Source: Acanthosoma haemorrhoidale
Taxonomy: Eukaryota; Arthropoda; Insecta; Hemiptera; Acanthosomatidae
Direction: 5' to 3'
DNA length: 64,000 nt
Assembly (NCBI GenBank): GCA_930367205.1
Contig: OV884011.1
Coordinates: 144,271,937 to 144,335,936, forward strand
The position numbers and the translations under genes were made by a program. This document shows positions 49,351-60,997 of the stretch, in pieces. Within the stretch, counting starts at the first letter, position 1, and every line of letters starts with the position of its first letter. A model generated the notes under the pieces. The model was not told where the DNA came from, ran no database searches, and saw only the letters and a program-made list of their open reading frames with translations.

Positions 49351-49944
49351 TGTCGGGTCGTCACTAGGGGGCTCAGATTATACCTGAGTATCCCCAAAGT
49401 GGTGAGGAGACGCCCGCCGCGGGCTAGGGTCGCTAAAACCTCTTAGCCCCCGTCCGGCGAGCGCCTAGAAAGAGTTAGAGCGGGTGGACCTATGGTCTTT
49501 CACCCTGGCTGCCAACCTAGTTGGTGGACAGCTTTAATTCGTTTTGATCTGACTCCATAACATCTTTAGAAGGTGTGTGTGCTCCGACAAAGCACTGTGT
49601 TCAGGAGAAGAGGTACAGGGTAGGTTTATAGGTAGTATATGTGGCCTTGGAATTACCACGAATTCACACTCGGTATCTAAGGGTAGGCGAAAACCGTCCT
49701 GATCCCAAAGGTGAGTGTGAAGGAGAAAGACAGACTGGATTGCCGTGGGAGACACTGCTGGTAAAATTTGCAGGGCCACGGCAACCGTCGTCCGCGAGGG
49801 AGAGGTGTCTCCCCAGGAGGTGCTAGTTTTAGTGAGACAAAGGCAGAGATTTCCACCAGGAAGGTGTGGGGTTTGACAAAGCCGGGCTAAAACATAGTGA
49901 GGTTAGGAAAGAGAGATGCAGAAGTAGTTGAATGAGAAGTCCAT
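49351..49944 (-). repeat. Truncated LTR related to the solo LTR at 41966
   Basis: Starts TGTCGGGTCGTCAC exactly like the solo LTR and follows it again from TGACTCC (about 49551) to AGAAGTCCAT (about 49944), including the TTCACACTC/GAGTGTGAA hairpin. Between about 49370 and 49545 the sequence is different and longer, so the end-proximal region is a subfamily variant. The promoter-containing third is missing. The match breaks off at about 49944. Confidence 0.8.
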
Positions 49945-52034
49945 TTTATTTATTCCCTTGTTATATGATGATTATTGGTGGTAAATTAATAGTAAATAAA
50001 TTAAATATTATATTTTCCTTCTAAATAAATCAGTACATACTTCAATTAAGCTCACACCACAGCTTTACTCATTCATTGATAATGAATTTAGTATGGATGT
50101 TCACCAACAAATGTAATAAAAATAACATGCATTTCATGAAAAGCCAGATTTGAATGATCGAGTAGGTTTAAAAATAATATTTCTCAAGTAAAAAAAATAC
50201 TCTTTAAAAAAATAAAAATAAAATAAAAAAAGAAAGCGGTTTGAAGTCTCATAAATATCTTCCAATATTGTTTCTCAACTTTTTACGTCTTTTATTTCGT
50301 TTATATACCTATAAAATAATACATTTTAGATTTTAGTTAAAGCAAAAAATATATAGCCTCTAAAATAAAATTGGCGAGTCTACTGATCCATGGGTAAACT
50401 AGTTTGTAATCAACTAGTTGATTATTTGGTTCTAATAAACCAAACAATGCCTGGGGCTATTGTAGGACACGTGTGGAAAGCTTCTGGAGCTACGACCTCC
50501 GCCCACCAACCAAGCTAATGTAAACCAAATAGTTGTCACCCGCCTGAGGTTAGGTTACGACATCTCTGGCATTAGTGCAATACAAACATTTGCTTACCAG
50601 TCGTGCCGGGAATACATTACTTGGTGACAAATATGTACAGGGAACACTGCTCAATTGTATTGTAAATATAAGTGAACCTGAATTCTCAAGTTAAAAAAAA
50701 CAAAAAACAATGCTCTCAAAACATTCGGTGAGTTGTGAAACTTTATTTCTACTCTATCTTAAGTAAAATAGTATTACTAAACACGGAAAATGTTAATTGA
50801 GTTTCAAATAAAACGATTGCTTGAACAATTTTATTAGCATATAATAGATACTATAAAAAGGTCTAAAATAATAGATCTTTAGTGCATCACCTCATGAAGA
50901 GTTAGGGCAGACCAAAGGTTCTAGCTGTAATTAGTTGTGTGGTTAGCACCTGTTGACCCAGCCTAAAATAAAATATTGTAAACTGTATTCGCTCCTTCTT
51001 TATTCAAGTAGCTACTCATTTATCCTCGGGAGGCTGAATTAACTCCAACCGACCTATTCCCCCAAAAACATTTCTGGTGATCCAGGCATTGAACTAGAAG
51101 TCAGCATGCTAAACACACTACCTGGACGGTCTATAAAAAGTTCTGATTTATAGAAACTTTAGATTATTTAAAAGTACTTTAAATGTTTACTTAATAACCA
51201 TTTTATCGACGTATAGTTTAATCTTTGGATTATCGCCTCGGTTGAGGCTACTCCGCGAAAATTGATATTTGCATTCGAATTCCGTTCTAAATAAGATAAA
51301 GTATACAACATAAATTTAGCACAGTATTAGTCAACCCTGTAATATATTTGAAAGCAGAATGAAAAAGAAAGAAAGTTTAATCCTCTCGACTTCCCCATTC
51401 CTTTTCCGCTTTATAATGCTAATAAAAGGGTGCTGAAGTCGGGAACCATTTATCAATAATTGAAACATCACACAGAAATCTTTCTTATGTAATGATACCT
51501 ATCCGCGTCTTTTCTGACCATGTAAATTAGTTTTTAACTGAAATAAATAGGTCTTGGGGCCTTAAAGCTAAGTGAAAATTTATCAAGAATATCAATCTCA
51601 AAATAACAATGGTTAGATTAAGTTATCATTTGAGAGGTTGAATATTGCGGCTTTGCTATGAAGGCCTCAGGGTTGTAATAAATTTTATATGTCTATTTTA
51701 TCAAGGAACCAGATTCGCTACACAGCAGGAAATTAGGTTATCTTAAGCAACTATCTTTCAACGTTCTTCCCAGCAGCCGTCAACCGCGTGGATTCTCGCT
51801 TTAAAACTTAATGGAAAGAAAATAAGGGTTCCTCCTCAAACGTTATTTAGAACATTTTTCCCTAAGGACGTAAAGACTTTTTAAATTTCCCTAGATCATG
51901 TCCATATTTTTATCTTGTGTTAAAAATGTAAAAGTCTTATTTAAGATAGCAACATCAATAGTCTTCTAACTTTTGTTGAGAAAGCTACAATCAAAACGGA
52001 TATGATGACAAATATTACTGTTAATTTAATATTA
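49945..52034. other. Intergenic DNA with a tRNA-like SINE candidate
   Basis: Mostly AT-rich; the SINE-like block is listed separately. A GC-richer patch at 50450-50630 has only a 23-codon frame. Confidence 0.45.
50935..51140 (-). mobile_element. Possible tRNA-derived SINE
   Basis: On the minus strand GTAGTGTGTTTAGCATGCTGA (A-box-like) is followed by TAGTTCAATGCCTGG (B-box-like, compare GGTTCAATTCC of tRNAs) at the usual spacing, near the 5' end of the block, with AATAAAG further downstream. This is the layout of insect tRNA-derived SINEs. No second copy was found here, and no target duplication was identified. Confidence 0.4.
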
Positions 52035-52738
52035 AAAAAAGTTCAAAGGACATCCCATCTCTCAATAGAAAATAAATTACTAATCTACGAAGTTATACTT
52101 AAGCCAATATGGACACACGAAATAGAGCTATGGGGGACACCAAAAAAGTCGAACATCAAGCGTATCCAATCCTTTCAATCAAAAGTCCTGAGAACAATAG
52201 TAAATACTCCTTATTATGTCAGCAACAAAACCCTTCACAACGATCTTAACATACCCTACATTCTTGAACTCATCCCTAGTTTATGACATTCTATAGTAGC
52301 CTATCCATCCACCCTAATCCCGTAGCACAGGCATTGCACTCCACCACTCATCCCTATAACCTCTTTGGAGACTGAAACGACAGTGGCCTCGTGTCCTGCT
52401 ATAAATGCGGGAGAGTGGGAGCCCTGGCAATGGCCAGTTTCTCCAATCATGTCCTGAGCGTCCGTGGTTCACGCGCTCTTCGTCAGCCTCCACTGGCTCG
52501 TATCCGGTGACGCGACTGACGGAGGAGCGTGGGGGACTTACCAAGACTCCGCTTCCTCTTTCGCATGTGAAGGAGGTGACAAACATGTGGACTTGGGAGG
52601 ACTCTGGGCTGTTTGTAAGTATTGTATGAATGAGCGAGTTAATGATGAATTGTAAATATGGTATGAATGAGAACATTTATCTTAATTTTTTATTGCCTAA
52701 TGAGGCAGATTGTAATTTTAGCACAATAAAGAATTATA
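52035..52738 (+). mobile_element. LINE family A, copy 3 (5'-truncated)
   Basis: The plus-strand frame from about 52035 gives RTSHLSIENKLLIYEVILKP, IELWGTPKKSNIKRIQSFQS and NKTLHNDLNIPYILELIP, the C-terminal part of Jockey ORF2, with a stop at 52284-52286. The shared 3' region follows, ending GATTGTAATTTTAGCACAATAAAG. It is the least damaged of the short copies and defines the family 3' end. Opposite in orientation to the copies at 5735 and 33016. Confidence 0.88.
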
Positions 52739-52849
52739 TATTCCTTCGCTGTATATAAACCTGGGCCTTATGAAGTACTTTGTAAAGGCTCTTGATAAGA
52801 ACGGAATATGATTGTTACATGGGGGGAAAATACTTCAGTTGAGTACGGA

Positions 52850-53215
52850 AAAAAAAAAAGCAGGAATATTTAACGGCTCACAAATAAGACAACTCATTAA
52901 GGATCCTGACTTCGTGAATTCAATGAATGAGGCTTAGGAGCGGGGGAAATTTTCTGGGCAAACGTAAAGCTGAAAACTATGTTGAACTGCACTATTTACA
53001 CAACCACTTGAACCGTTTACCTGAAAATTTAAAAGAGACACCAGTGAGGGACAAGGTCAAATATTTTACCAGATAATTAAAACTACATAGGACTACCAAA
53101 GAAAATGGGATAAGCACATAATGGCAAATTACTGCTGGAGTTCAAAAAGGAACTGTTCCGAAATACATTCAAGAATGTCACGGAAAAGAAACATCTAAAG
53201 CGTTCAGCCACTAGT
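52850..53215 (+). pseudogene. Fragment of an unnamed arthropod transposon ORF
   Basis: In shifting frames the plus strand reads GIFNGSQIRQLIKDPDFVNS, then HLNRLPENLKETP, then QGQIFYQIIKTT, KWDKHIMANYCWSSKRNC and RMSRKRN. This order matches a protein present in many copies in arthropod genomes and usually annotated as uncharacterised (HLDxFPENxGxxSxEQGExFHQDI, then a MADYCW block). I do not know an accepted family name. Several stops and frameshifts; inactive. Confidence 0.65.
52896..52948 (+). repeat. 53-bp perfect inverted repeat, left arm
   Basis: Identical over all 53 bases to the reverse complement of 53611-53663. It covers the KDPDFVNSMNEA part of the transposon fragment and the stop after it. 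Confidence 0.92.
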
Positions 53216-53610
53216 TGGTTTCATCGATAACTTTTCCTCTATCATTGTATATAATAATAAAAACGCTGCGTTTAGAATTTTTATTTGATTCATGGATTTA
53301 ACTTAAAATAGTGTAACGTATATTTCACTAAAATGTTGTATCTTTGAAATTTGAGCTCCTAGGTAAAAACAAATCCCATATTTGAATTCAGGGGGTCAAA
53401 TTCATTTGAAATCAGATCCAAATAATCCGGCACCAAAACACCTGTTGCCCTGTGTTATTAATCAGAATGCTCACATCTTTATTTCACACCCCTCCATACG
53501 ACTTTCATCATTTTTCATTAGATAGCCATTATTTGTTTCGTCTCCAGACCATCAAGAAAACCCCTTATTCAACACACCATTTTTCTATATAAAACTGGAA
53601 TGGCTTGCAA
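53216..53610. other. Spacer between the inverted transposon fragments
   Basis: AT-rich with no recognisable coding sequence. Confidence 0.5.
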
Positions 53611-53720
53611 TTCCCCCGCTCCTAAGCCTCATTCATTGAATTCACGAAGTCAGGATCCTTAATTGCCAATACACTATTAATGAGTTGTAATTTCATCGGC
53701 CCATAAAATGGAATCGCTAT
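53611..53720 (-). pseudogene. Second fragment of the same unnamed transposon, inverted
   Basis: The minus strand reads FYGPMKLQLI, an 18-base insertion, then KDPDFVNSMNEA and a stop. The first 53 plus-strand bases (53611-53663) are the perfect right arm of the inverted repeat with 52896-52948, while the flanking coding sequence is strongly diverged (FYGPMKLQLI against FNGSQIRQLI). Confidence 0.7.
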
Positions 53721-56700
53721 GTAAAATATGTATATATTGTTTACTGAAGATAGGTATATTTTCCATGTATTTCCAATAATAAATCTAACCTTTATCTCTA
53801 TGAACATTTCTCTAGCTTTACTAAGGGACTCACAAAAAATAATACAAACAGAGAGAGACAGAAAGATACACAGGAGGAATTATACCAGTTTCTGATAATA
53901 ATGAAAATAATCACCGAAACCCTAAAAACGACAACAAATGGTCATACATTAACTATTAAAAATGGTATACATAACAACACCCCAGACTTAGCAATATGTT
54001 TTATGCATTAAGATATAATTGTCATACTCCTGTGGAAAATAAGGCAAAACATATTTATTAATAGATGGCATTCTGAAGCTGTGAAAGTTTATAATATTAA
54101 AAAAAAAGTTTATCTTTTAATTATTAAATAATTTATAAATGAAATTATGAAATCTTTAATACTTATCATTTCGTTAATCAGGATGATTCTATTTTTAGTA
54201 CCGTCGAGGCAACATAAGGAACTGTCATGGCTTTAAAGTTCCGATTGACAACACGATAATAATGACAGTTTTAAAGACTTCTTAGAATTGTGATTTAAAA
54301 GATCAAATACTTAATTGCATATGGTTAATCAGAACACAAATATATTTAATTTGATACTCTTCTTAAAAGTAAAGAAAAATCAATACAAGAAGAAAAACAG
54401 ACATAATTGAATGCATAATGTTTTCGGTTTTGAATAAAACAATCCAAAAATCCTAAACATGACGAGACCACGATTCTTAGATCAACTAGTTTTGACACTT
54501 AATCGTGTACCTGATCACATTACTGGTACAATGTAATACTCAGGTAATCCATTCTATAGTCGGTAATGAGCCGAACATGATATGACTGGGTGCACAAGTC
54601 GAACTGGCGCGCCGGGCCGTGAGATGGTTGGCGAACACCTACTTGGCATTCTGAGAGCTCGCTAGAGAATACTATTTATACGGCAGTGGTGTATTTACCT
54701 GCACTTAACCAGGTGTCTTCTAGCAGTTTGATCTACATCCTGTCTAGGTCTCCTGGCCCTTCCATTGACTCCTGTCTAAAAGATATTATCGTCTGCCAGG
54801 GTGGTCATGGCTCAATTTCAACTTGTGTAAATATAAATAAACTATTAAATCACTCTAGCTATTTCTTTACTTAAAACATATTGAATTTTATTGCTCCCTA
54901 ATCCCCGTTGCTTTCACCGCCTTGAACACTGACATGAAACCATCCAGACAAAAAAATGATGGCTTAAATTACGAATTAAACAGAATTTATTGGAAATGTA
55001 TACAGCAAATTAAAGAACATAAAATGTGAAGGAGCAATATTAAAAGTCTCCCTTAATTTATGAGCCAGCAAAAAGCTAAAAAAGTATAAAGCTTGAATAT
55101 TGAATAAAAATTGCTATGGAGATCTGCTAGGAAGATATTAGATACGATTTCGTTCGGTAGATCACAAAGCATAACTTTGTTATTATTACGTGACCGTAAG
55201 TTTTTGCGGAGATGCTGTCTTGAATTCTAGTAATGATGATTGTAAGTACAAACTTGTATAAGTAAATTTTAGTCCCTCCCAGTACTAATACTTGTGTAAG
55301 TTTGTGGTTCATAATTAGCAACTTCCACCTTTGCACGACTGTCTGTTTGTATTCGTAAATCTGCAGTTATAACCAATAATATCTTTCGATTCATTTTGCA
55401 ATACTTTCTTTAATGTGTCCTACCATCTCATTGAGGGAAACAATCAGAAACTTGTATCTTAAATTGCTTTTGGGCTGTGACTTGGAAAAACCTTTGTCCA
55501 GCTCGTCGATCATGATTATATTAAATAAGGTTACAATATCATAATTAATTGAATGATCGTTCTCATTTCAACATTAAATTGTAAATAACCCATTGCGGGT
55601 CTTTTTCTACAATATATAAATAAAACATTTGTGGACTCTGTTCTAATACACTCCCACTTACATTATTAGTTGAAAACGTTTGTTATCGGGGCACTGAATA
55701 GCCATTATAAATCATGTCTATTACCAAACACAGTCCTTCAAGCAGGTACTCCTAGTACAAGGATCCGCTCAACCCAAATATCCCTTTATTTTTCCCTCAT
55801 CCTTAATCTTATAATTAGAGAGCTAAGAAAAAAAAAAACACAGTCCTAGCCAACTAGGTTTAGTAATAGACATTGTACCTATCGAACGTATTTTAGCATG
55901 GCATTTATAAGCATTTACTGAATTTAATATAGGAGTAGAAGCATTTAGTTTTAATAACATAATATTTGATATATGTTATGTACAACTTCATTTTTGGAGT
56001 TGTTTTGATTATGCAATGGGTTTTAATGTACGTCTATATTTACTAATTTACGGCCGCCCTTCTATTGAACTATGCTCATTCATTTCTGTAACCCCCTCCT
56101 GTAAGGCCAAATGATGGCTATTAAAAGTAAGGATGATTGAACGTCACAATCGATTGATTGGTTGTTGAGTATTATTAATTGTTAAACGATTACTTTTTCT
56201 ACTATCGTTGCTAGCGCACAATTTGTGACAGAATCCCCCCCACCACATCCCGCTGATTCATATGCACAGAAATGCGTCAGTTTGAATCATCGTACGTAAA
56301 AATCAGTTTTGGTATAAAACGTGTGCTCATATAAGATCATATATTCAATCAGAAAAGCTTTCATTTAAAGTAACGCATATTGGTTTTTCCTTTTAAACAA
56401 CTATTCATTTTAGAGGTATAGCTGTGTTTAATATTGTTATACCTTCATTATACACATACATGCACAATATTATAATAGGTACAGCAATATATGGGCGAAA
56501 CTACAAGATTTTTCCGTTTTATCTGAATGTGTAGAAGTAGTATGTGGATTTTTGATATCTCCAAAAAATTTGATTGTAAATCTATTAATTGACTTATGAA
56601 TTCGAAAGAATGGGACAGTCTATATCGGTAATCGGTCATACCTAGTTAGTGGGAAGTGGTTTTCCTGCGATGAGTCGGGCACTCAACATCTCCACCACAC

Positions 56701-58353
56701 CGAACTCTCGACTGGATAACAGTATGTACGATAGAAAGAAAATGCGAGACTATAAATTTTCCGCACGGACACGAAGCCCTGGGAGTAGGTGAAGGTGTGG
56801 CGGCGACTGCCGTTTGATGTTACCCTACTGGATCCTTCACCGTGACTGGCCTCTCGTGGCTGTCCGTCGATGTCACTGAGGCCTTCGGTAGTGCATGGTC
56901 ATCAGTATCTAAATCAACTTGTCTAAGCCACACCCACCGTTCTGCATAATTTATTTAAGTGTGATATTAGAAATATATCGTGTTGGCACTAGTCAATTAG
57001 CTCAGTTATTTTCTCACAAGAAACGTATAGATCCTGAATTAATAATGGTAGAATTTGGCATGCGATATATAGGTCTTATGATAAGTCCTTTAAAGTAGCT
57101 TTTCTGTCACTTATTTTATAACCAACCCACCATTTTCCACTTAATCGCTAATTTTTTTTTCTACTGGAAGTTGGCCAAATTTTCTCGCGGTCATCGTAAT
57201 TTAATTTTATGGCATACGTATAAAATAAAAAGAAACTAAGCTTTGGATTCCCTTAAAATCTCCCTCATAGGTAATTTCTGAAAAACGCTAACATTAGTTG
57301 CTAGTTAATACCTAACGTAACTAGACAAAATTCTTAAAATTTAGCCTTTTACTCGTACATGGAGAAATTTTTTTTAAATTTTATTATTAAATTATAAAAT
57401 TACAATGTGCTGATCTATCACTAACAATTGTAATTTAAGAATAAATTCATACCATTAAATACTATTCCATTTACTCATGTGTACACTTCACATGCATACG
57501 AAGAAAGAGAGATTTGTTACTCTTATTATACTCGGTAACACCGAAAAAATTAATTGATTGTCAATAATTGATTAATTAGTTGTTCATTAAAAGATATTTC
57601 CTGAACATAATGAATAGGTTAACAATTTTATAATCTCAAAATCCTGATTAATAATAGGTATGGCACATTCGGACTTTAATTGGTTATAATTAATAACTAA
57701 GATTAACATTGTTTTCACAGTTGGTAGAATTGAATTCTCCCTAGACCTACTGTCCTAGACCAACAGTGATTCCTACAAATCGTGGATTAAATGTTGGTCG
57801 TGGGTTTAAAATATGTAAATAACGTCCTATTCTTTCTCTAATTTTTTCCTCTAACCATAAATGCTTTTAGCAGTCCATAGTCTCATTGACAAACTAAAGG
57901 CACTGAAATACAAAGCCAGTAGGAAATATCAACAACATTATGAGCACTTGAAAATGGCAGTGTAGGCCTGTTATTGTGGGTAGGTAATTAATAACTTGTG
58001 GGGAGACATGCATAGCATGTTGTCTATTTGCTACATATCTCTTTGAAAGTAACTTCGTTCGGTCTAAGCAATTATGATTCTCTATATTATTTATTCCATG
58101 TAAGATAAAAAAAAATCATCCGGTTTCTAACAGTAGCAATTAGAAACTTTTATAGCCACCCTTATGTAGATAGACAAAGATGCAATCCTTGGCAAGAACC
58201 GGACACAGAGGGCCATAAAAAGCTTACCATCCATAAAGAGAGGCCGAGAGCTAGGAAAGAAGAATAGTTGCCTTTAGAGTTTTGTCTATATAAGGCCGTC
58301 AATGGCAGCCATTATAACTCTGGAAGTTGAGGACCTGGAAATGAAAGAGATTA

Positions 58354-58365
58354 CCCCCCCCCCCC
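58354..58365. repeat. C12 homopolymer
   Basis: Twelve C between TTA and TCGTG. Confidence 0.9.
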
Positions 58366-58592
58366 TCGTGGGATTTATCCCTGTAAGAGGAACCGCCAGT
58401 GGCCCGCTAAAGTATCCTTTCTTCTTCTATACCTTCCAGTCCACTTGCTACACCTGCGGCATAGTTGCACCCAGCCGGCTCCTAGACTTTTTATTATAGT
58501 TGCTGTGATCGTTAAAAAAGTTAAATTGTAGTGAAATGAAGATGATATTACACCTAGATTATAAATTTCAATAGGTAATCTGGTAGTATCAT

Positions 58593-58625
58593 CTGAAGAT
58601 GATGAAGGCTGAAGCCTACAAACGC
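58593..58625 (+). other. CTGAAGATGA-hairpin-AAACGCC motif
   Basis: CTGAAGATGATGA is followed by AGGCT-GA-AGCCT (5-bp stem) and ACAAACGCC. It resembles the motifs at 29075 and 41906, with CAAA in place of GAAA. Confidence 0.35.
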
Positions 58626-60898
58626 CACAAGGTACGGAAGGAATACAAACATCTAAAATATTCCTAAAATTGTTAAAAGAATCGTATTAACTATATAGTT
58701 AGGAAAACAATGAAGTGTTAAAATATAACGAAACTTAGTGCAGAGGTGTCAAAAGCGCCAGTCCAATAAAAAAAACAAAAAACTTTAGCAATAATTTATT
58801 ATAAAAATGTAAATCAAACGTTAGTCCTTTGTTTGAGACGCCATTGTGATGTAGCATTCATTAATCACATTAAAAATGTAAATAAAATGAATAAATAGTC
58901 AAATGGCCAATTGTACGGTCACCAAATTAATGTTCACAAATTCACCAATATTACAATATACTCCTTATTCAGGTTTCAAATTAGATGTCAAATTCATTCG
59001 TCAATTAATTAATAAAATTTAATTAGTTTATAAAGGAAATTTGTTTGTGAAATGAAATCGAAAAATCTTTAATAACTAATGAATTGACGTTATATAATAC
59101 TATACTGCAGTTTGAATAAATAATTTTAATGTGCTAAAAATTCTTATTTACCCAATGTTATACTAAGTGATGTTTTTGGTATACTAGATGTTTGTTTTAT
59201 CATTAAGAAAACGCAGGCCGCTTAGCTCGCACTGGTAAGGCTGACTCCGATAAAACCAGTGCCACGTAAGACCAACGTCCACACCATGAGGAAGGTAGCA
59301 CAGAGCAGAAACAAAAAGACAGACGGGCAGCAAGCAATATTAGGTTTTTAATACCAAAAGTTTTAGCGTTTTTAGGACCAATTTTAGTTTTTCCATCAAT
59401 GTTTAGGGACAGCACTATTTTTACCATTTATTTCCGTCTAATTGTTTTATACCTTCGCATTACTGTCTCTTTTCTAGGCACACTCGGGGCCAGTGTGGTA
59501 TTTTATCGTATCCCTTTTCCCTTTTTTTTCCGAGTTTCCAGGCTACGTCAATCGTTTATTGCCGTGTCTAGGACCCCAGGTGACCCTTCTGGTCCTAGTT
59601 AAGGACCGTAACCCATGGGTACCTGTCCTTTATTGCCTTCCGTTCGTTCCTTATTGCTTGCCGACTTTTTAGTCTAAGATTACTTTTCCCTTTTACTGTT
59701 AATCCACCTGACGGCTTCATCTATAACATTTACACTAGAACTCTAAGTAGATCACGTTGTGACTGTCAAGTGCTGAGAATGATGCTTCTTAGGTGATGCT
59801 GAAAGTGCTACTGATATAAGTAATCCGACTTGTGAGAAAAACAAGCTTAACAGATCGTTTAATTCAATAGCCTAGCAATTATGAAAGCTATAATAATGGC
59901 TTATGGCATTACTTAAACAAACATATCTCTCGAAATGTAGTTAAGAAATCCATCTTAGCCCCTGAAGTAGTTAATATCTGCCAGTGAATATATGGAAATG
60001 GCAAGAAGCAATGCATAACGATGAGGAGACCGGGATATAATATATTTAGACAACAGCGGAGAAGGAGACATGGTTAGCCAGGATGATCCTTCTGAGACCT
60101 CTAATGGAATCATCTCACGTGCGTTGCCGGCTGATAAAGGATAAAGTGCTTAAGTCAAGCGACCGGTTCTCCAGTCAGCAGGACCTTCTTTGTACTTCCA
60201 GGACATCTTTTCTCCGATTAGCTCCGTCTCCTGGTGACGGATATTTGAATTTATCCTGGGATTGTCCCCAAGTTGTTTTGGCCTAAGTGACCACAACCGC
60301 TCGGTGTCCCATCTTTATTTATTTCAGTCGTTGAAATTAATTCAAGCATTAGAGAGATTTCGACCAAAGCTGCTACTCGTCCCGCCATAATAAATATTCC
60401 TTAACGGACGGATGTGGCTGCCTAACAGTCCTTTTTTTTTATAAAATCTCCCCCAACATTGATTTGGCTTCATTTTCTAATAAATTAAATGATAAAAGCT
60501 TTAGATGTCACAAAGTCATTTCCTCTTCACTGAAATAATTAAATGAATTCTCCATATAAAATAAATAGGGGCTAACGATCTCCAGAATGGACACACACAG
60601 GTAAAAAAGTTATTTTGAAAAAAAATCAACAAAACCTAAAAATTACAATATTTGAATTCAAGCGTACATTCACACTTTTATTATAGCTGGAATAATTTCA
60701 AACTTTTTACGATTCTTGCTAATTGTTGCTCCGTACATACCTTAGCATCAAACTATATAACTTATTTGAACTCCTAATCAAATCTAAATCTTTGGGCTTT
60801 TCAATACACAAAACTTGATTAACTATGTACAACAGGCCCTGTGCTGATGTCTTAAATATTAATAGGCAATATGGTTTTCACCCACATCCTCCGATCAG

Positions 60899-60997
60899 TG
60901 CTCCTGTGAAGAAAATGAGGATACATGCCCTGCCTACGACAAATGTGGGAATGGGGTTCTCCATCCAGACCCGTGCCCCGGACAAAGGTGTGCCTGA
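60899..60997 (+). other. Candidate terminal exon encoding a cysteine-rich C-terminus (uncertain)
   Basis: A pyrimidine-rich stretch ending GATCAG at 60898 could be a splice acceptor. The next 32 codons read CSCEENEDTCPAYDKCGNGV and continue with two further cysteines to a TGA at 60995-60997. Six cysteines in 32 residues with spacing C-x-C-x6-C-x5-C-x9-C-x4-C look like a secreted disulphide-rich module end. The frame is closed by a TAG 27 bases upstream of the putative acceptor, so it needs splicing to be coding. A 128-codon frame (60825-61211) overlaps in another frame. No family is recognised. Confidence 0.3.

Larger units (their letters stand above)
53721..60898. other. Long stretch without a firm gene
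   Basis: Includes GC-richer blocks at 54590-54800, 56640-56940, 58110-58480 and 59200-59620 that I cannot assign. The frames at 54686-54874, 58302-58499, 59203-59427, 59399-59602 and 60083-60286 lack motifs. A C12 run (58354) and a retroelement-like motif (58593) are listed separately. Confidence 0.4.

Noticed and set aside
41966..49944. The two same-orientation LTR-like copies at 41966 and 49351 as the ends of one full-length LTR retrotransposon
   Set aside because: There is no gag or pol reading frame between them, the first copy has target duplications at both its own ends (so it is solo), and the second is truncated and a different variant.
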